Positions 1 through 7,033 of a DNA stretch of 35,485 nucleotides are shown piece after piece (within the stretch, counting starts at the first letter, position 1; every line of letters starts with the position of its first letter). The stretch is from JAYFRC01 sp034926415. GTDB taxonomy: Bacteria; Bacillota; Clostridia; Oscillospirales; Oscillospiraceae. Location: positions 1 through 35,485 of the forward strand of contig JAYFRC010000052.1 of the NCBI GenBank assembly GCA_034926415.1. The letters run 5' to 3'. Both the position numbers and the translations under genes were made by a program. A model generated the notes under the pieces. The model had not been told where the DNA came from. It was given only the letters and a program-made list of their open reading frames with translations, and did not search any database.

Positions 1-131
1 CCAGCGTCTGGGTTGCGACAATGTCTGGATTTTCCAAAATCAGCCGGTCAATATCGTCGCTGCCCCGCACAACGAAGCCCACCGTGTCCGGTGAGTTAAG
101 GAAACTTTGTATGGACTGAATATCTGCCACA
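1..131 (-). CDS. S8 (subtilisin-like, Csp-type) peptidase, N-terminal fragment cut by window edge
   Basis: Only the first 43 or so codons are present. Translation from a GTG at 131 gives a start of VADIQSIQSFLNSPDTVGF, then ILENPDIVATQ. This resembles the N-terminus of the neighbouring 562-aa protease (YSPDAVDFVLRS and FLRDNPAILTTQ at the same positions), so it is the prodomain of a third paralogue. An AAGGGG ribosome binding site sits about 7 bases before the GTG. It follows the 562-aa gene by 37 bp on the same strand, so the three genes probably form one transcript. The catalytic residues lie beyond the window and cannot be judged. Confidence 0.8.
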
Positions 132-168
132 ATGCAGCACCCCTTGTTAAAAGTTAATCGCGCTTATA

Positions 169-1857
169 TCACAGCTCTCGCATAAGATTAAACGTCTGTA
201 TCAGATTCAAAGTACCGTACCCCCACTGTGTATTGGGATAGATCATGGTCGGGCTTCTGCTGCAGCCGCGGATCAAGTAGGCACGAATCTGGTAGGTACT
301 CAGCGCTACGTCGTTTTTTTTCACTATTCCCCATTGCATCATCAGCGCGCAGGCGCCGGCGGTGATGGCCGCGGCGACGCTGGTTCCGCTCATGGTGCCG
401 TGGCCGCTCGGATAGATCCCGCCGACCTGCACGCCGGGCGCCACAAGATCCGGCGCCATACGATCCAGGCGGGTCGGTCCCCAGGAAGTGTCGGAGAACA
501 GGCTATTGGTCGCGCTGTTGTACGCGCCGCAGCTGATTGAACCGAACATGGTTGACGGGCATGTCACGGTGTAGTAAGGCGTTGCGGACAAAAATTCTAC
601 CGTGGGAGACACAAAGCCGGTGAGCGGAAGCCACGCGTGAAACGTACCGTTGAGAATAATGTCGCCGTAGACGGTGATCGTCCAGATTCCGGGCGTTGCG
701 TTGGAAATATTTACAGACGAAAGCTGACTCCCGGTGCTCTCATAGGGGAAGTAGTATTCCACCCGAACGGTTGATTCTTCCAAAATCAGGCTGGAGCTGC
801 TGACGGTTCCGGGCTTTGAGGGGATTCTCCCCACCAGTTCTCCCGATGGTGACCGGACGGACAGGGAGATTTTGTCGGAAATGGTGTTCCAAATTCCCAA
901 AATCACATCCCCTGCGTTTTCTCCGACCTTCAGGTCAATATTATACGTTGCGCCCTTCTCCCCGATCTTTCCCTGCGTATGGTGCCGCGCCTGACTCTCG
1001 TTCCCGGCCGCAGTGCAAATGCATACGCCCTTTAAGTTTGCGATGTTACTCAGGTATTCCTCAAAGATTGAAAACCCGTCGTGGGCGCCAAAGTTAGTTC
1101 CGACCCCAATGCAGATGACCACGGGGCGGTTGAGCTGGCGTGCTTTTTTGACGATATATTCCACGCCGATCATAATGGAGGTTGATTCATACGCGTATTC
1201 CTGTTCCGGCGGAACGGCGAACCAGTCGAGATAAAAGGGGCGGGCTTTCCGCAGTTTTACGACGACCAGCTCCGCGTCCGGCGCGGCCCCCATAAAGTCC
1301 CCGGTTTTGCTCCCCGCAGCGACGGAGGCCAGAAAGGTGCCATGCCCGTTTTCATCCCTCTGGGGGACGATCTGATAGGGGTCTTCCGCGCGCAGCGCCT
1401 GATTGATCTGTTCGTTGGTGTATTCCGTGCCGGTATAGAACCCCTCGGGCGGAGGTCCATGGACTGTCTGATCATAGAGAAACTGAATCTTGCTGGAGCC
1501 GTCTTCATAACGGAAGACGCTCTGTGTATAATCAATGCCGGTATCGACAAAGCCCAGCAGGACGCCCTTGCCATACAGGTCCAGATATGGCTGTTCGTGG
1601 ACCGGCAAGATTCCGGTCGCTTCAAGATTTGCGCGGTCGAGCAGCCCCAAAACAAGCGAAATGGAGCTAATGAAACTGGATCCGAACCGATTAATCAGGC
1701 TGTTGAAGGTTTTAATATCCGTATAGCAAATGACGTACCTTCCAGCCAGCGGCTGCGTGGTCAAAATGGCTGGATTGTCCCGGAGAAATTGCTCGGCAAA
1801 TTCATTGCTGCGCAGGACAAAGTCCACTGCGTCTGGGGAGTAGATAAACTCCTCCAC
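169..1857 (-). CDS. S8 family serine peptidase, Csp-like (562 aa)
   Basis: Subtilisin-like serine protease with an intact catalytic set: Asp105 in VDTGIDY, His172 in NGHGTF, oxyanion Asn286 in AAGNES and Ser493 in SGTSVAAA. About 80 residues of prodomain precede the catalytic domain. Some 200 residues separate the Asn and the Ser, room for the extra beta-barrel domain typical of clostridial Csp proteases. No signal peptide is visible. In clostridia, Csp proteases activate the cortex hydrolase SleC during germination, but many similar S8 paralogues have no assigned role, so the function here is inferred. The start appears to be GTG, with no clear Shine-Dalgarno in front. It lies 14 bases after the stop of the upstream paralogue, which suggests translational coupling. 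Confidence 0.85.
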   Translation of the reverse strand: MEEFIYSPDAVDFVLRSNEFAEQFLRDNPAILTTQPLAGRYVICYTDIKTFNSLINRFGSSFISSISLVLGLLDRANLEATGILPVHEQPYLDLYGKGVLLGFVDTGIDYTQSVFRYEDGSSKIQFLYDQTVHGPPPEGFYTGTEYTNEQINQALRAEDPYQIVPQRDENGHGTFLASVAAGSKTGDFMGAAPDAELVVVKLRKARPFYLDWFAVPPEQEYAYESTSIMIGVEYIVKKARQLNRPVVICIGVGTNFGAHDGFSIFEEYLSNIANLKGVCICTAAGNESQARHHTQGKIGEKGATYNIDLKVGENAGDVILGIWNTISDKISLSVRSPSGELVGRIPSKPGTVSSSSLILEESTVRVEYYFPYESTGSQLSSVNISNATPGIWTITVYGDIILNGTFHAWLPLTGFVSPTVEFLSATPYYTVTCPSTMFGSISCGAYNSATNSLFSDTSWGPTRLDRMAPDLVAPGVQVGGIYPSGHGTMSGTSVAAAITAGACALMMQWGIVKKNDVALSTYQIRAYLIRGCSRSPTMIYPNTQWGYGTLNLIQTFNLMREL

Positions 1858-1871
1858 AGATTTCGCATCGT

Positions 1872-3596
1872 CTATGAAAACGCACCCCCCACCCTCGTAT
1901 ATTCCACCAGTTCACTCATGGTGTCGCAGAGGCTCAGGGCCCCGTAGCCCCACTGATTGTTCGGAAACCGGGTCGGGAATTCTCTGTTCGCGCCCCTCCG
2001 CAAAAAGGCCTTGACACGCTGTCCATACAAGAACGGGTCGTTTCCCCGCACGATTCCCCACTCCATCATCAACGCGGCCGCTCCGGCAACGAAGGGGGCT
2101 GCCATGCTTGTTCCGGTGTATGTGTCATATCCGCCCCCGGCCTTTGTGGTCAGAATGCTGACGCTGGGGGCGACCAGATCGGGTCTTATGGGTAAACAGC
2201 CGCCTGCAGGCCCTCTGCCCGAAAACGCGGTCGCAATTCCGAGCATCGAGTTGTAACCGCCCACGGAGAGAACGTTCTGCGCGGTGGAGGGCAGCGTCAT
2301 CGTCAGATTGACGTCGGCGAGAAGGAAGGACGTGTTCCGTGTCACGTCTTCAACGGTGGGAAGCCAGATGTTGAACTCGCCGTCTACGATCTGCTCGCCC
2401 CGCGCAATCAGCTTCCATACGCCGGGAGCGATGCCGGCACCCTGTGTGGAGAAGAGAAAGTACACCTCCTGAAGTACGGTGTAGTGGTTCGGCTGCGCGT
2501 ATATTACCGAAACGTCTGTGCCTCCCAGCGTCGCCCTCGTAATGCTTTGCAGCGGCTGAATGGCCCCCGTGGATCTGCCGTTGGGTCCGACCAGCTCGAA
2601 GGTGATGGTGTCCGCGAAATTTTTCCACAGGGTCATATAAAGTCTTCTCGGATTACTGGAGACTGAAAATTCAATGGTTAAGGTCTCCTTCTGCGCCAAT
2701 TTTGCGTGGTAGTGGTGTGCCGCTGAGCCCTCGTTTCCGGTGGCAACCGCCATAACGGTCTTCCAACGCTCGCACATGTTGCTCAGATAGCGCTCAAAAA
2801 GGGAGTCACCGGTGTGCGAGCCGTCGTTGGTCCCATAGCTGAGATTGATGCTCAGGGGCATGTTCAGGGCAATAGCCTTGTCGGACAGGTATTTTACCGC
2901 GCGCATGATCTCTGTGTTTCGCGTGAAAAGCTCGTTACCGGCATGCCCGAGCTTCACAACGATCAGGCTCGCGCCCGGTGCGACGCCCGTTTCCTTTCCG
3001 CCGCTGGAGGCGCCGTTTCCGGCGGCGATACCGGCGACGGCCGTTCCGTGTCCGGCGGTGTCGGCCGACGGCACAAGAGTCATTGGATTTGCACTGAGCA
3101 GAGCCTCGTCTATCTGGTCCCGCGTATATTCCGTACCGTTTCGGAAGCCCTGCGGCGGCTGGCCGGCGACGGTCTGATCCCAGAGGTACAGAATCCTGCT
3201 TGTGCCGTCCGGATTTCGGAAATCGGAATGTGTGTAGTCAATTCCGGAGTCGATAATCCCGACAATCACGCCGCCGCCGGTCAGCCCGAACTTCCCAGCG
3301 CGCTGAACCGATGAAACGCAGGCGCTCTCAAGGCTGTTCTGCAGCATGAATGTGAGCGTTTTGGGCAGCTCAATGTACTCGATCTGCGGAAATGTGTAAA
3401 GCTCCGACAATCGGTCAAGTTTGATCGTGACGATGGCGTAATCGGGGCTTAACAGTTCAATATCGGCGCCCAATTGTATACCGATATTTCGAAGGTCTCC
3501 GTTATATTTCACGATGACCTCCAACAGGCCATTTTCCTCAAGTTGGTCGGATTGGAACCTGGTCAGTTTTTCCAGGAGCACCGGTTGTTCAGCCAT
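1872..3596 (-). CDS. S8 family serine peptidase, CspB-like (574 aa)
   Basis: First complete member of the tandem protease array. The triad is intact: Asp116 in IIDSGIDY, His183 in AGHGTAVAG, Ser497 in TGTSMAAP, with oxyanion Asn288 in ATGNEG. Spacing and length (574 aa) are close to the CspB germination protease of Clostridium perfringens. An N-terminal prodomain of about 100 residues is followed by a split catalytic domain with a roughly 130-residue insertion (about 305-440). No signal peptide or transmembrane segment is seen, as in Csp proteins packed into spores from the mother-cell cytoplasm. The ATG has a very strong ribosome binding site (AGAAGGAGGGGG). Isoleucine codons are mostly ATT/ATC, unlike the genes from 7034 on. 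A general S8 peptidase without a germination role cannot be excluded. Confidence 0.88.
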   Translation of the reverse strand: MAEQPVLLEKLTRFQSDQLEENGLLEVIVKYNGDLRNIGIQLGADIELLSPDYAIVTIKLDRLSELYTFPQIEYIELPKTLTFMLQNSLESACVSSVQRAGKFGLTGGGVIVGIIDSGIDYTHSDFRNPDGTSRILYLWDQTVAGQPPQGFRNGTEYTRDQIDEALLSANPMTLVPSADTAGHGTAVAGIAAGNGASSGGKETGVAPGASLIVVKLGHAGNELFTRNTEIMRAVKYLSDKAIALNMPLSINLSYGTNDGSHTGDSLFERYLSNMCERWKTVMAVATGNEGSAAHHYHAKLAQKETLTIEFSVSSNPRRLYMTLWKNFADTITFELVGPNGRSTGAIQPLQSITRATLGGTDVSVIYAQPNHYTVLQEVYFLFSTQGAGIAPGVWKLIARGEQIVDGEFNIWLPTVEDVTRNTSFLLADVNLTMTLPSTAQNVLSVGGYNSMLGIATAFSGRGPAGGCLPIRPDLVAPSVSILTTKAGGGYDTYTGTSMAAPFVAGAAALMMEWGIVRGNDPFLYGQRVKAFLRRGANREFPTRFPNNQWGYGALSLCDTMSELVEYTRVGGAFS

Positions 3597-3679
3597 AAAC
3601 CCCCTCCTTCTGCGGATTATTTATTCATCTTTATCGAAGATAGGCGGCTGCGGTGTGCTGGTTTTCTGCAAAACGAAAG

Positions 3680-3711
3680 CGCGCAGCCTATATCACGCGC
3701 AGCCTATATCA
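3680..3711. repeat. Perfect tandem repeat, 2 x 16 bp
   Basis: The 16-mer CGCGCAGCCTATATCA occurs at 3680-3695 and again directly at 3696-3711. The second copy supplies the TGA stop codon of the small minus-strand ORF at 3709. It lies about 85 bp upstream of the 574-aa protease start. It could be a regulator half-site pair or a simple slippage duplication. Confidence 0.9.
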
Positions 3712-3957
3712 ATAGAGACAGTCGATCATGGACACGCGGATACTCAGATACTTATAACAAAAATCTTTCCATACGTATCCGTATAGGATCCCGTTGCTGA
3801 TGCCCGTGGGATACATCCAGAAGCCGTTGCCGTAAACAGGCCATAAGTAGACGAGAAAGCCAATGTGCTGCCGAATAAAGCTTGGGCCAGTTCCCTTCAT
3901 GGCCCGGCAATATTTCGGGACTGCGTTGGGAGGCTTCGTCGTTGGCATTTTTTGCAT
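3709..3957 (-). CDS. Small aromatic-rich protein of unknown function (82 aa)
   Basis: I do not recognise a named family. The C-terminal half is rich in Tyr and Trp (segments such as YLWPVYGNGFWMYPTG and LYGYVWKDF), and the N-terminal part is basic and Pro-rich. No clear transmembrane segment or signal peptide is present. The ATG at 3957 is preferred over an upstream in-frame ATG at 3999 because a GGAGGG ribosome binding site stands 6 bases before it. It is on the same strand as, and about 110 bp upstream of, the S8 array, so it may be co-transcribed with it. The good ribosome binding site and non-random composition argue for a real gene. Confidence 0.5.
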   Translation of the reverse strand: MQKMPTTKPPNAVPKYCRAMKGTGPSFIRQHIGFLVYLWPVYGNGFWMYPTGISNGILYGYVWKDFCYKYLSIRVSMIDCLY

Positions 3958-4361
3958 ACCGCACCCTCCAATGTTTGGGGCTGAGTCCTGGCTGCGCATA
4001 ACTTAACGCCGGCGTTCGCCCGTTCGCTCTATGATATTCAAAGCTTATGAGAAAGTTGCCTTGTATATAAGAGAATTTCCACTCTTCGGCATATGTTGAC
4101 CGCCCGCATTGACGAACCGGATGAGGTCCTCGACAAGCTTTACAAGGATAGCGCCCTTGGCCTGATTCTGCCCGGACGTTGCCACGCGCTCATGAGGAAG
4201 TTTAGATCGGATTGCTTGTTAAGCAGGGGGACAGCGCTTTGCCGGTATATGATACAGCGCTTATACATGCTGACACCGCCGCTGAATATGCAATGAGGGA
4301 TGACTGAAATATATTCCCGCTAATACGGAAACGTGCAAAGTAAATGAATTCAGCGTAAAAC

Positions 4362-4419
4362 AATAATAACCACCTGTGTTTGTCGCTTGCGATAGCGTCT
4401 GATATAGGTGGTTATTATT
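4362..4419. terminator. Inverted repeat with AT-rich flanks, possible bidirectional terminator
   Basis: AATAATAACCACCT at 4362-4375 is perfectly complementary to 4406-4419, with a 30-base loop that contains a further weak hairpin. A-rich sequence stands on the left and T-rich sequence on the right. It could end transcripts from either side, or be a structured site within the mobile element. Confidence 0.45.
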
Positions 4420-4531
4420 AATTTATTAAGGAAAGATGCGGAATGCAATATACGCTAAAAATCGCGGCTATAGCTACTGTTGATTCCGGCAGCAAAAAAT
4501 AAAAGTGAGAAGAAACGGCATATCAGCGGAC

Positions 4532-4795
4532 TTAACTTACCTTTTCATGTTCTATTAAAAGATGGCGGTATTCATCAAGTAGACTGTCAATTTCTTTATA
4601 TGCTTTCAGCTCTATAGTCGAACTGCCGTCAGGATTATTGACGGTTATGTGATTAAACGGGATTTTGCATAACTGAAATCTCTGACACAAAAGCTTGCCA
4701 GCCTTCCCCGCACCATCACCCAAATCGCTTTGCGGGCAAACAAAGCCCACAGTATTCCCAATCAGGATTTTATTGCTTTGCAACACTATTACCAC
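4532..4795 (-). pseudogene. Possible remnant of a mobile-element protein (87 codons)
   Basis: The reading frame contains DLGDGAGKAGKLLCQRF and later NPDGSSTIELKAYKEIDSLL, faintly like the C-terminal part of TOPRIM/DUF3991-type proteins common on clostridial mobile elements. No start codon with a ribosome binding site is evident and the upstream part of such a protein is absent. It may equally be a chance reading frame. Confidence 0.25.
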
Positions 4796-4942
4796 AATGT
4801 AAAACGGGCTTGCCCAAGCGTCTTGTAAAGATGATAGACAAGGAAAACTAAGTTTTTACAAAAACCGCTGGTGCTATCTTTTCTAAAATTTACATACATA
4901 TGAAAAGACAGAACAAGCTAAAGAAGAAGGTGGTTCGCTGCC

Positions 4943-5137
4943 GTGTCAAAGCAAAAATTAAATTTTCGCCTCCATAATCCCAATACGACGGAAGCAACCG
5001 CCGACTACATATTAAAAATGTTCATAGAAGCCAACCGGGAAAAGGTAGAACAGGCCATGCAATCCGCAGCTGAGGTCACTGCAGCGCCGCCCCCCTACCC
5101 CGCCGATCTGGAAACAGCCGAGAGTCATTCTGCATGA
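4943..5137 (+). CDS. Small recombinase-associated protein (64 aa)
   Basis: A GTG start with an AGAAGGTGG ribosome binding site 9 bases upstream gives a 64-aa protein beginning MSKQKLNFRLHNPN. Small ORFs of this type are often found just upstream of large serine recombinases on clostridial elements, where their role is unknown; a directionality role is only a guess. A terminator-like hairpin overlaps its last codons, and the recombinase starts 101 bp further on, so the two may be transcribed separately. Confidence 0.6.
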   Translation: MSKQKLNFRLHNPNTTEATADYILKMFIEANREKVEQAMQSAAEVTAAPPPYPADLETAESHSA

Positions 5138-5149
5138 ATGGCTCTTTTT
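5121..5149 (+). terminator. Intrinsic terminator after the 64-aa ORF
   Basis: AGAGTCATTC (5121-5130) pairs with GAATGGCTCT (5136-5145), with one G-U pair, around a 5-base loop, followed by TTTTCTTT. A TATAAT at 5167-5172 lies between this hairpin and the recombinase, but no good -35 stands at the right distance. Confidence 0.65.
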
Positions 5150-5238
5150 CTTTGTGTCCGTAATTGTATAATAAACCGATACAGAACATAGCTCAGTTGT
5201 AACAGACAGGTACTTACTTATTCGAGAGGTAACGCCCT

Positions 5239-6774
5239 ATGAATGTAGCAGCCTATTGCCGGGTATCCACAGACAAAGAAGATCAGCTCAATAGTTTGGA
5301 CGCTCAAAAACGGTTCTTTACTGAATACACGCAGCGCACCGGGGACACTCTGGTTCGCATTTATGCGGACGAGGGTATTTCCGGTACGAAAATCAAAGCC
5401 CGGAAACAGTTCTTGCAGCTCTTAAAAGACTCCGAGCACGGCCTGTTTGACATGGTGGTCGTTAAAGATATTTCCCGTTTTGCGCGTAATACGGTGGATC
5501 TTCTGCAAAGTATCCGCAAGCTGAAAGCGCTGGGCATTGAAACGGTCTTTCTGACGGCCAACATGACCAATATGGGCAACAGCGAATTTGTGCTGACGAT
5601 CTTCGGCGCTCTGGCGCAGGAGGAAAGCGCCAACACTTCCAAGCGCGTGAAGTTCGGTAAGAAACTCAACGCCGAAAAAGGCCGTGTACCGAACATCGTT
5701 TACGGCTATGATAAAACTATCGGTGACTATTTCAATCTTGCTGTCAACGAGCAGGAAGCCGCCGTGGTGCGGCAAATCTATCAATGGTATCTAAAAGAAG
5801 GCTATGGCGCTGCCAAGATCGCCAAAATGCTGAATGAAAAGGGGCTGCGGACAAAGCGTGAATGTATCTGGTCGCAAAATGCCGTGTGCCGCATTCTCAC
5901 CAACGAGCTATACACCGGCAAGGTCATAAATGGCAAGCAGGAAGTGACCGACTTCCTTACCGGACAGCGGGCGGAAAAGGACGAAGCCGACTGGCTTGTG
6001 GCCGAACGCCCCGATCTGCGGATCATCGAACCGGAGCAATACGAAAAGGCTGTACAGCTCATGGAGCAGCGGGGTAAAACTTTCAAGGTAGACCGGAAAC
6101 GTCATAGCAACAAGCATCTGTTTTCTACACTTATCAAGTGCAAAGAATGCGGCCGGTCGTTTCGGCGCACCGTCCGCACTTACAAAAACACCCATATCCG
6201 TTGGGTGTGCAGCGGCCACAATGGCCAGGGCGCTGATAGCTGCCCCAACCGTACCGCCGTTGGCGAGGACGAGCTGATAGCGGCTCTGGAAGCCTATTTT
6301 GCCGAGGTGCTGCAATCCAAGAAAAACATTATTCAGCACGTTGTGGGCGAGTTTAACCGTCTCTACAAGGCCAAGAGCGATAATGTGGAGTATGAGAAGG
6401 AGCTGCGGCAAAAGCTCTCCAAGCTCAATAAAACCCGCCAGAAATACATGGATATGTATACCGACGATCTGATTACCCGGCAGGAGCTGAACGATCGGAT
6501 CGGCGGCACAAAAGAAGAGATTGCCCGGGCGGAGAATGATTTGAAGCTTGTAGCATTTAACATCGACAAGGGCGAACAGTTAGAGGAGGTCATTAAAAAA
6601 ACCTTTGACACTATTGAGAGCATTACGGATGTGCGGCAGCTTACCAACGCCCAGCTAAAACAGGTTGTTCAGAAAATTGAAGTCGATAAGGAAGGAAACG
6701 TGGATATTTACCTGCGTTTGCTGGGAGATTTGGGCTTGGATAAAACAGTTCCAATTCATGACAACCGTACATAA
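5239..6774 (+). CDS. Large serine recombinase (site-specific integrase/excisionase, 511 aa)
   Basis: Catalyses integration and excision of the element by the serine-recombinase mechanism. The N-terminal resolvase domain (about 1-150) has the nucleophile Ser10 in AAYCRVSTDKEDQ, then YADEGISGTK and VVKDISRFARN. The recombinase domain follows at about 160-260. A zinc ribbon lies near 300-340 (CKECGRSF and later CSGHNGQ...CPN). A coiled-coil stretch covers about 370-460. The start has a GAGAGG ribosome binding site 9 bases upstream. Its final codons (HDNRT, stop 6772-6774) overlap the remaining spoIIID sequence in another frame, so the insertion junction lies inside the end of the gene. Nothing looks truncated: 511 aa is normal for the family. 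Family and reaction are secure; the target assignment rests on the adjoining spoIIID fragment. Confidence 0.95.
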   Translation: MNVAAYCRVSTDKEDQLNSLDAQKRFFTEYTQRTGDTLVRIYADEGISGTKIKARKQFLQLLKDSEHGLFDMVVVKDISRFARNTVDLLQSIRKLKALGIETVFLTANMTNMGNSEFVLTIFGALAQEESANTSKRVKFGKKLNAEKGRVPNIVYGYDKTIGDYFNLAVNEQEAAVVRQIYQWYLKEGYGAAKIAKMLNEKGLRTKRECIWSQNAVCRILTNELYTGKVINGKQEVTDFLTGQRAEKDEADWLVAERPDLRIIEPEQYEKAVQLMEQRGKTFKVDRKRHSNKHLFSTLIKCKECGRSFRRTVRTYKNTHIRWVCSGHNGQGADSCPNRTAVGEDELIAALEAYFAEVLQSKKNIIQHVVGEFNRLYKAKSDNVEYEKELRQKLSKLNKTRQKYMDMYTDDLITRQELNDRIGGTKEEIARAENDLKLVAFNIDKGEQLEEVIKKTFDTIESITDVRQLTNAQLKQVVQKIEVDKEGNVDIYLRLLGDLGLDKTVPIHDNRT

Positions 6775-6780
6775 GGACCT
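6755..6780. other. Insertion junction (right attachment site) of the element
   Basis: From 6761 onward the plus strand reads as SpoIIID (ACA ACC GTA CAT AAG GAC: T-T-V-H-K-D). Upstream of this point the same frame no longer resembles SpoIIID. The crossover must therefore be near 6755-6775. The core bases cannot be fixed without the left end. The target codons encode the recognition helix of the SpoIIID helix-turn-helix, a strongly conserved stretch suitable as an integration target. Confidence 0.6.
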
Positions 6781-6907
6781 GTCAGAGCGCCTGCCGATGT
6801 ACAACCGCACGCTGTATCTGCAGGTCAAAGACGTACTTGACGAAAACAAAGCCCAGCGCCATATACGCGGTGGCATAGCCACGCGGCGCAAATACAAGGG
6901 CGTATAA
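6761..6907 (+). pseudogene. spoIIID: spoIIID, 3' part only, separated from its 5' part by the inserted element
   Basis: SpoIIID is a small (about 90 aa) helix-turn-helix regulator active in the mother cell during sporulation. The 48 residues encoded here match its C-terminal half: TTVHKDLSERLP, then LYLQVKDVLDENKAQRHIRG and ATRRKYKG, against TVHKDLTERLP, EVKEILDYHKSIRHLRG and ATKLKYK in the Bacillus protein. The N-terminal half, including the first helix of the DNA-binding motif, is absent. There are no internal stops, and an intrinsic terminator follows at once, so this half is not decaying. A chimeric ORF from an ATG at 6665 inside the recombinase would lack the DNA-binding helix. The intact gene would be restored only by excision of the element. 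A permanently broken remnant in a non-sporulating lineage is the alternative. Confidence 0.85.
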
Positions 6908-6915
6908 AAAATGCA

Positions 6916-6947
6916 GGGGGAAGCGTTCCGCTTCTCCCTCCGCTTTT
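6916..6947 (+). terminator. Intrinsic terminator of spoIIID
   Basis: GGGGGAAGCG (6916-6925) pairs with CGCTTCTCCC (6929-6938), with one G-U pair, around a 3-base loop, and CTTTTT follows. It separates spoIIID from the pilus operon. Confidence 0.8.
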
Positions 6948-6959
6948 TCGGCTGTGACA

Positions 6960-6988
6960 TTGAATTTTGCCTATTATTACGGTATAAT
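6960..6988 (+). promoter_or_regulatory. Vegetative promoter of the pilus-like operon
   Basis: TTGAAT at 6960-6965 and TATAAT at 6983-6988 are separated by 17 bases. The first gene starts 45 bases further on with an AGAAGGAGTG ribosome binding site. Confidence 0.7.
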
Positions 6989-7033
6989 ATTACAAAATTC
7001 CCGTTTTGTCGCGTACAGAAGGAGTGTTGCCGC

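Larger units (their letters stand above)
3958..4942. other. AT-rich region, mostly without convincing genes
   Basis: Lower GC than the flanks. It contains a 14-bp perfect inverted repeat (4362-4419), a possible protein remnant on the minus strand (4532-4795), and a 67-codon plus-strand ORF at 4093-4296 that has no ribosome binding site or recognisable motif. A plus-strand reading that ends at about 4852 (KTGLPKRLVKMIDKEN, then stop) has no start and may be the decayed end of a mobile-element gene. I see nothing else that can be supported. Confidence 0.5.
1..6774. mobile_element. Right part of an element inserted in spoIIID
   Basis: A large serine recombinase lies at the right edge and abuts the 3' part of spoIIID, whose N-terminal half is missing. 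The left boundary is not in the window: no plus-strand sequence coding for the N-terminal half of SpoIIID was found between 1 and 5239. The S8 protease array and the recombinase both use mostly ATT/ATC for isoleucine, while genes from 7034 onward use ATA heavily. This is consistent with the whole stretch being foreign, but it does not prove that the proteases belong to the same element as the recombinase. The exact right end lies within about 6755-6775. Confidence 0.6.

Noticed and set aside
4093..4296. 67-codon plus-strand ORF as a gene
   Set aside because: No ribosome binding site, no recognisable motif, and poor neighbourhood support.
6665..6907. 80-codon ORF joining an alternate frame of the recombinase to the spoIIID end, as a possible chimeric SpoIIID
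   Set aside because: The upstream 31 codons are recombinase sequence read in the wrong frame, with no ribosome binding site. They do not supply the missing half of the helix-turn-helix.
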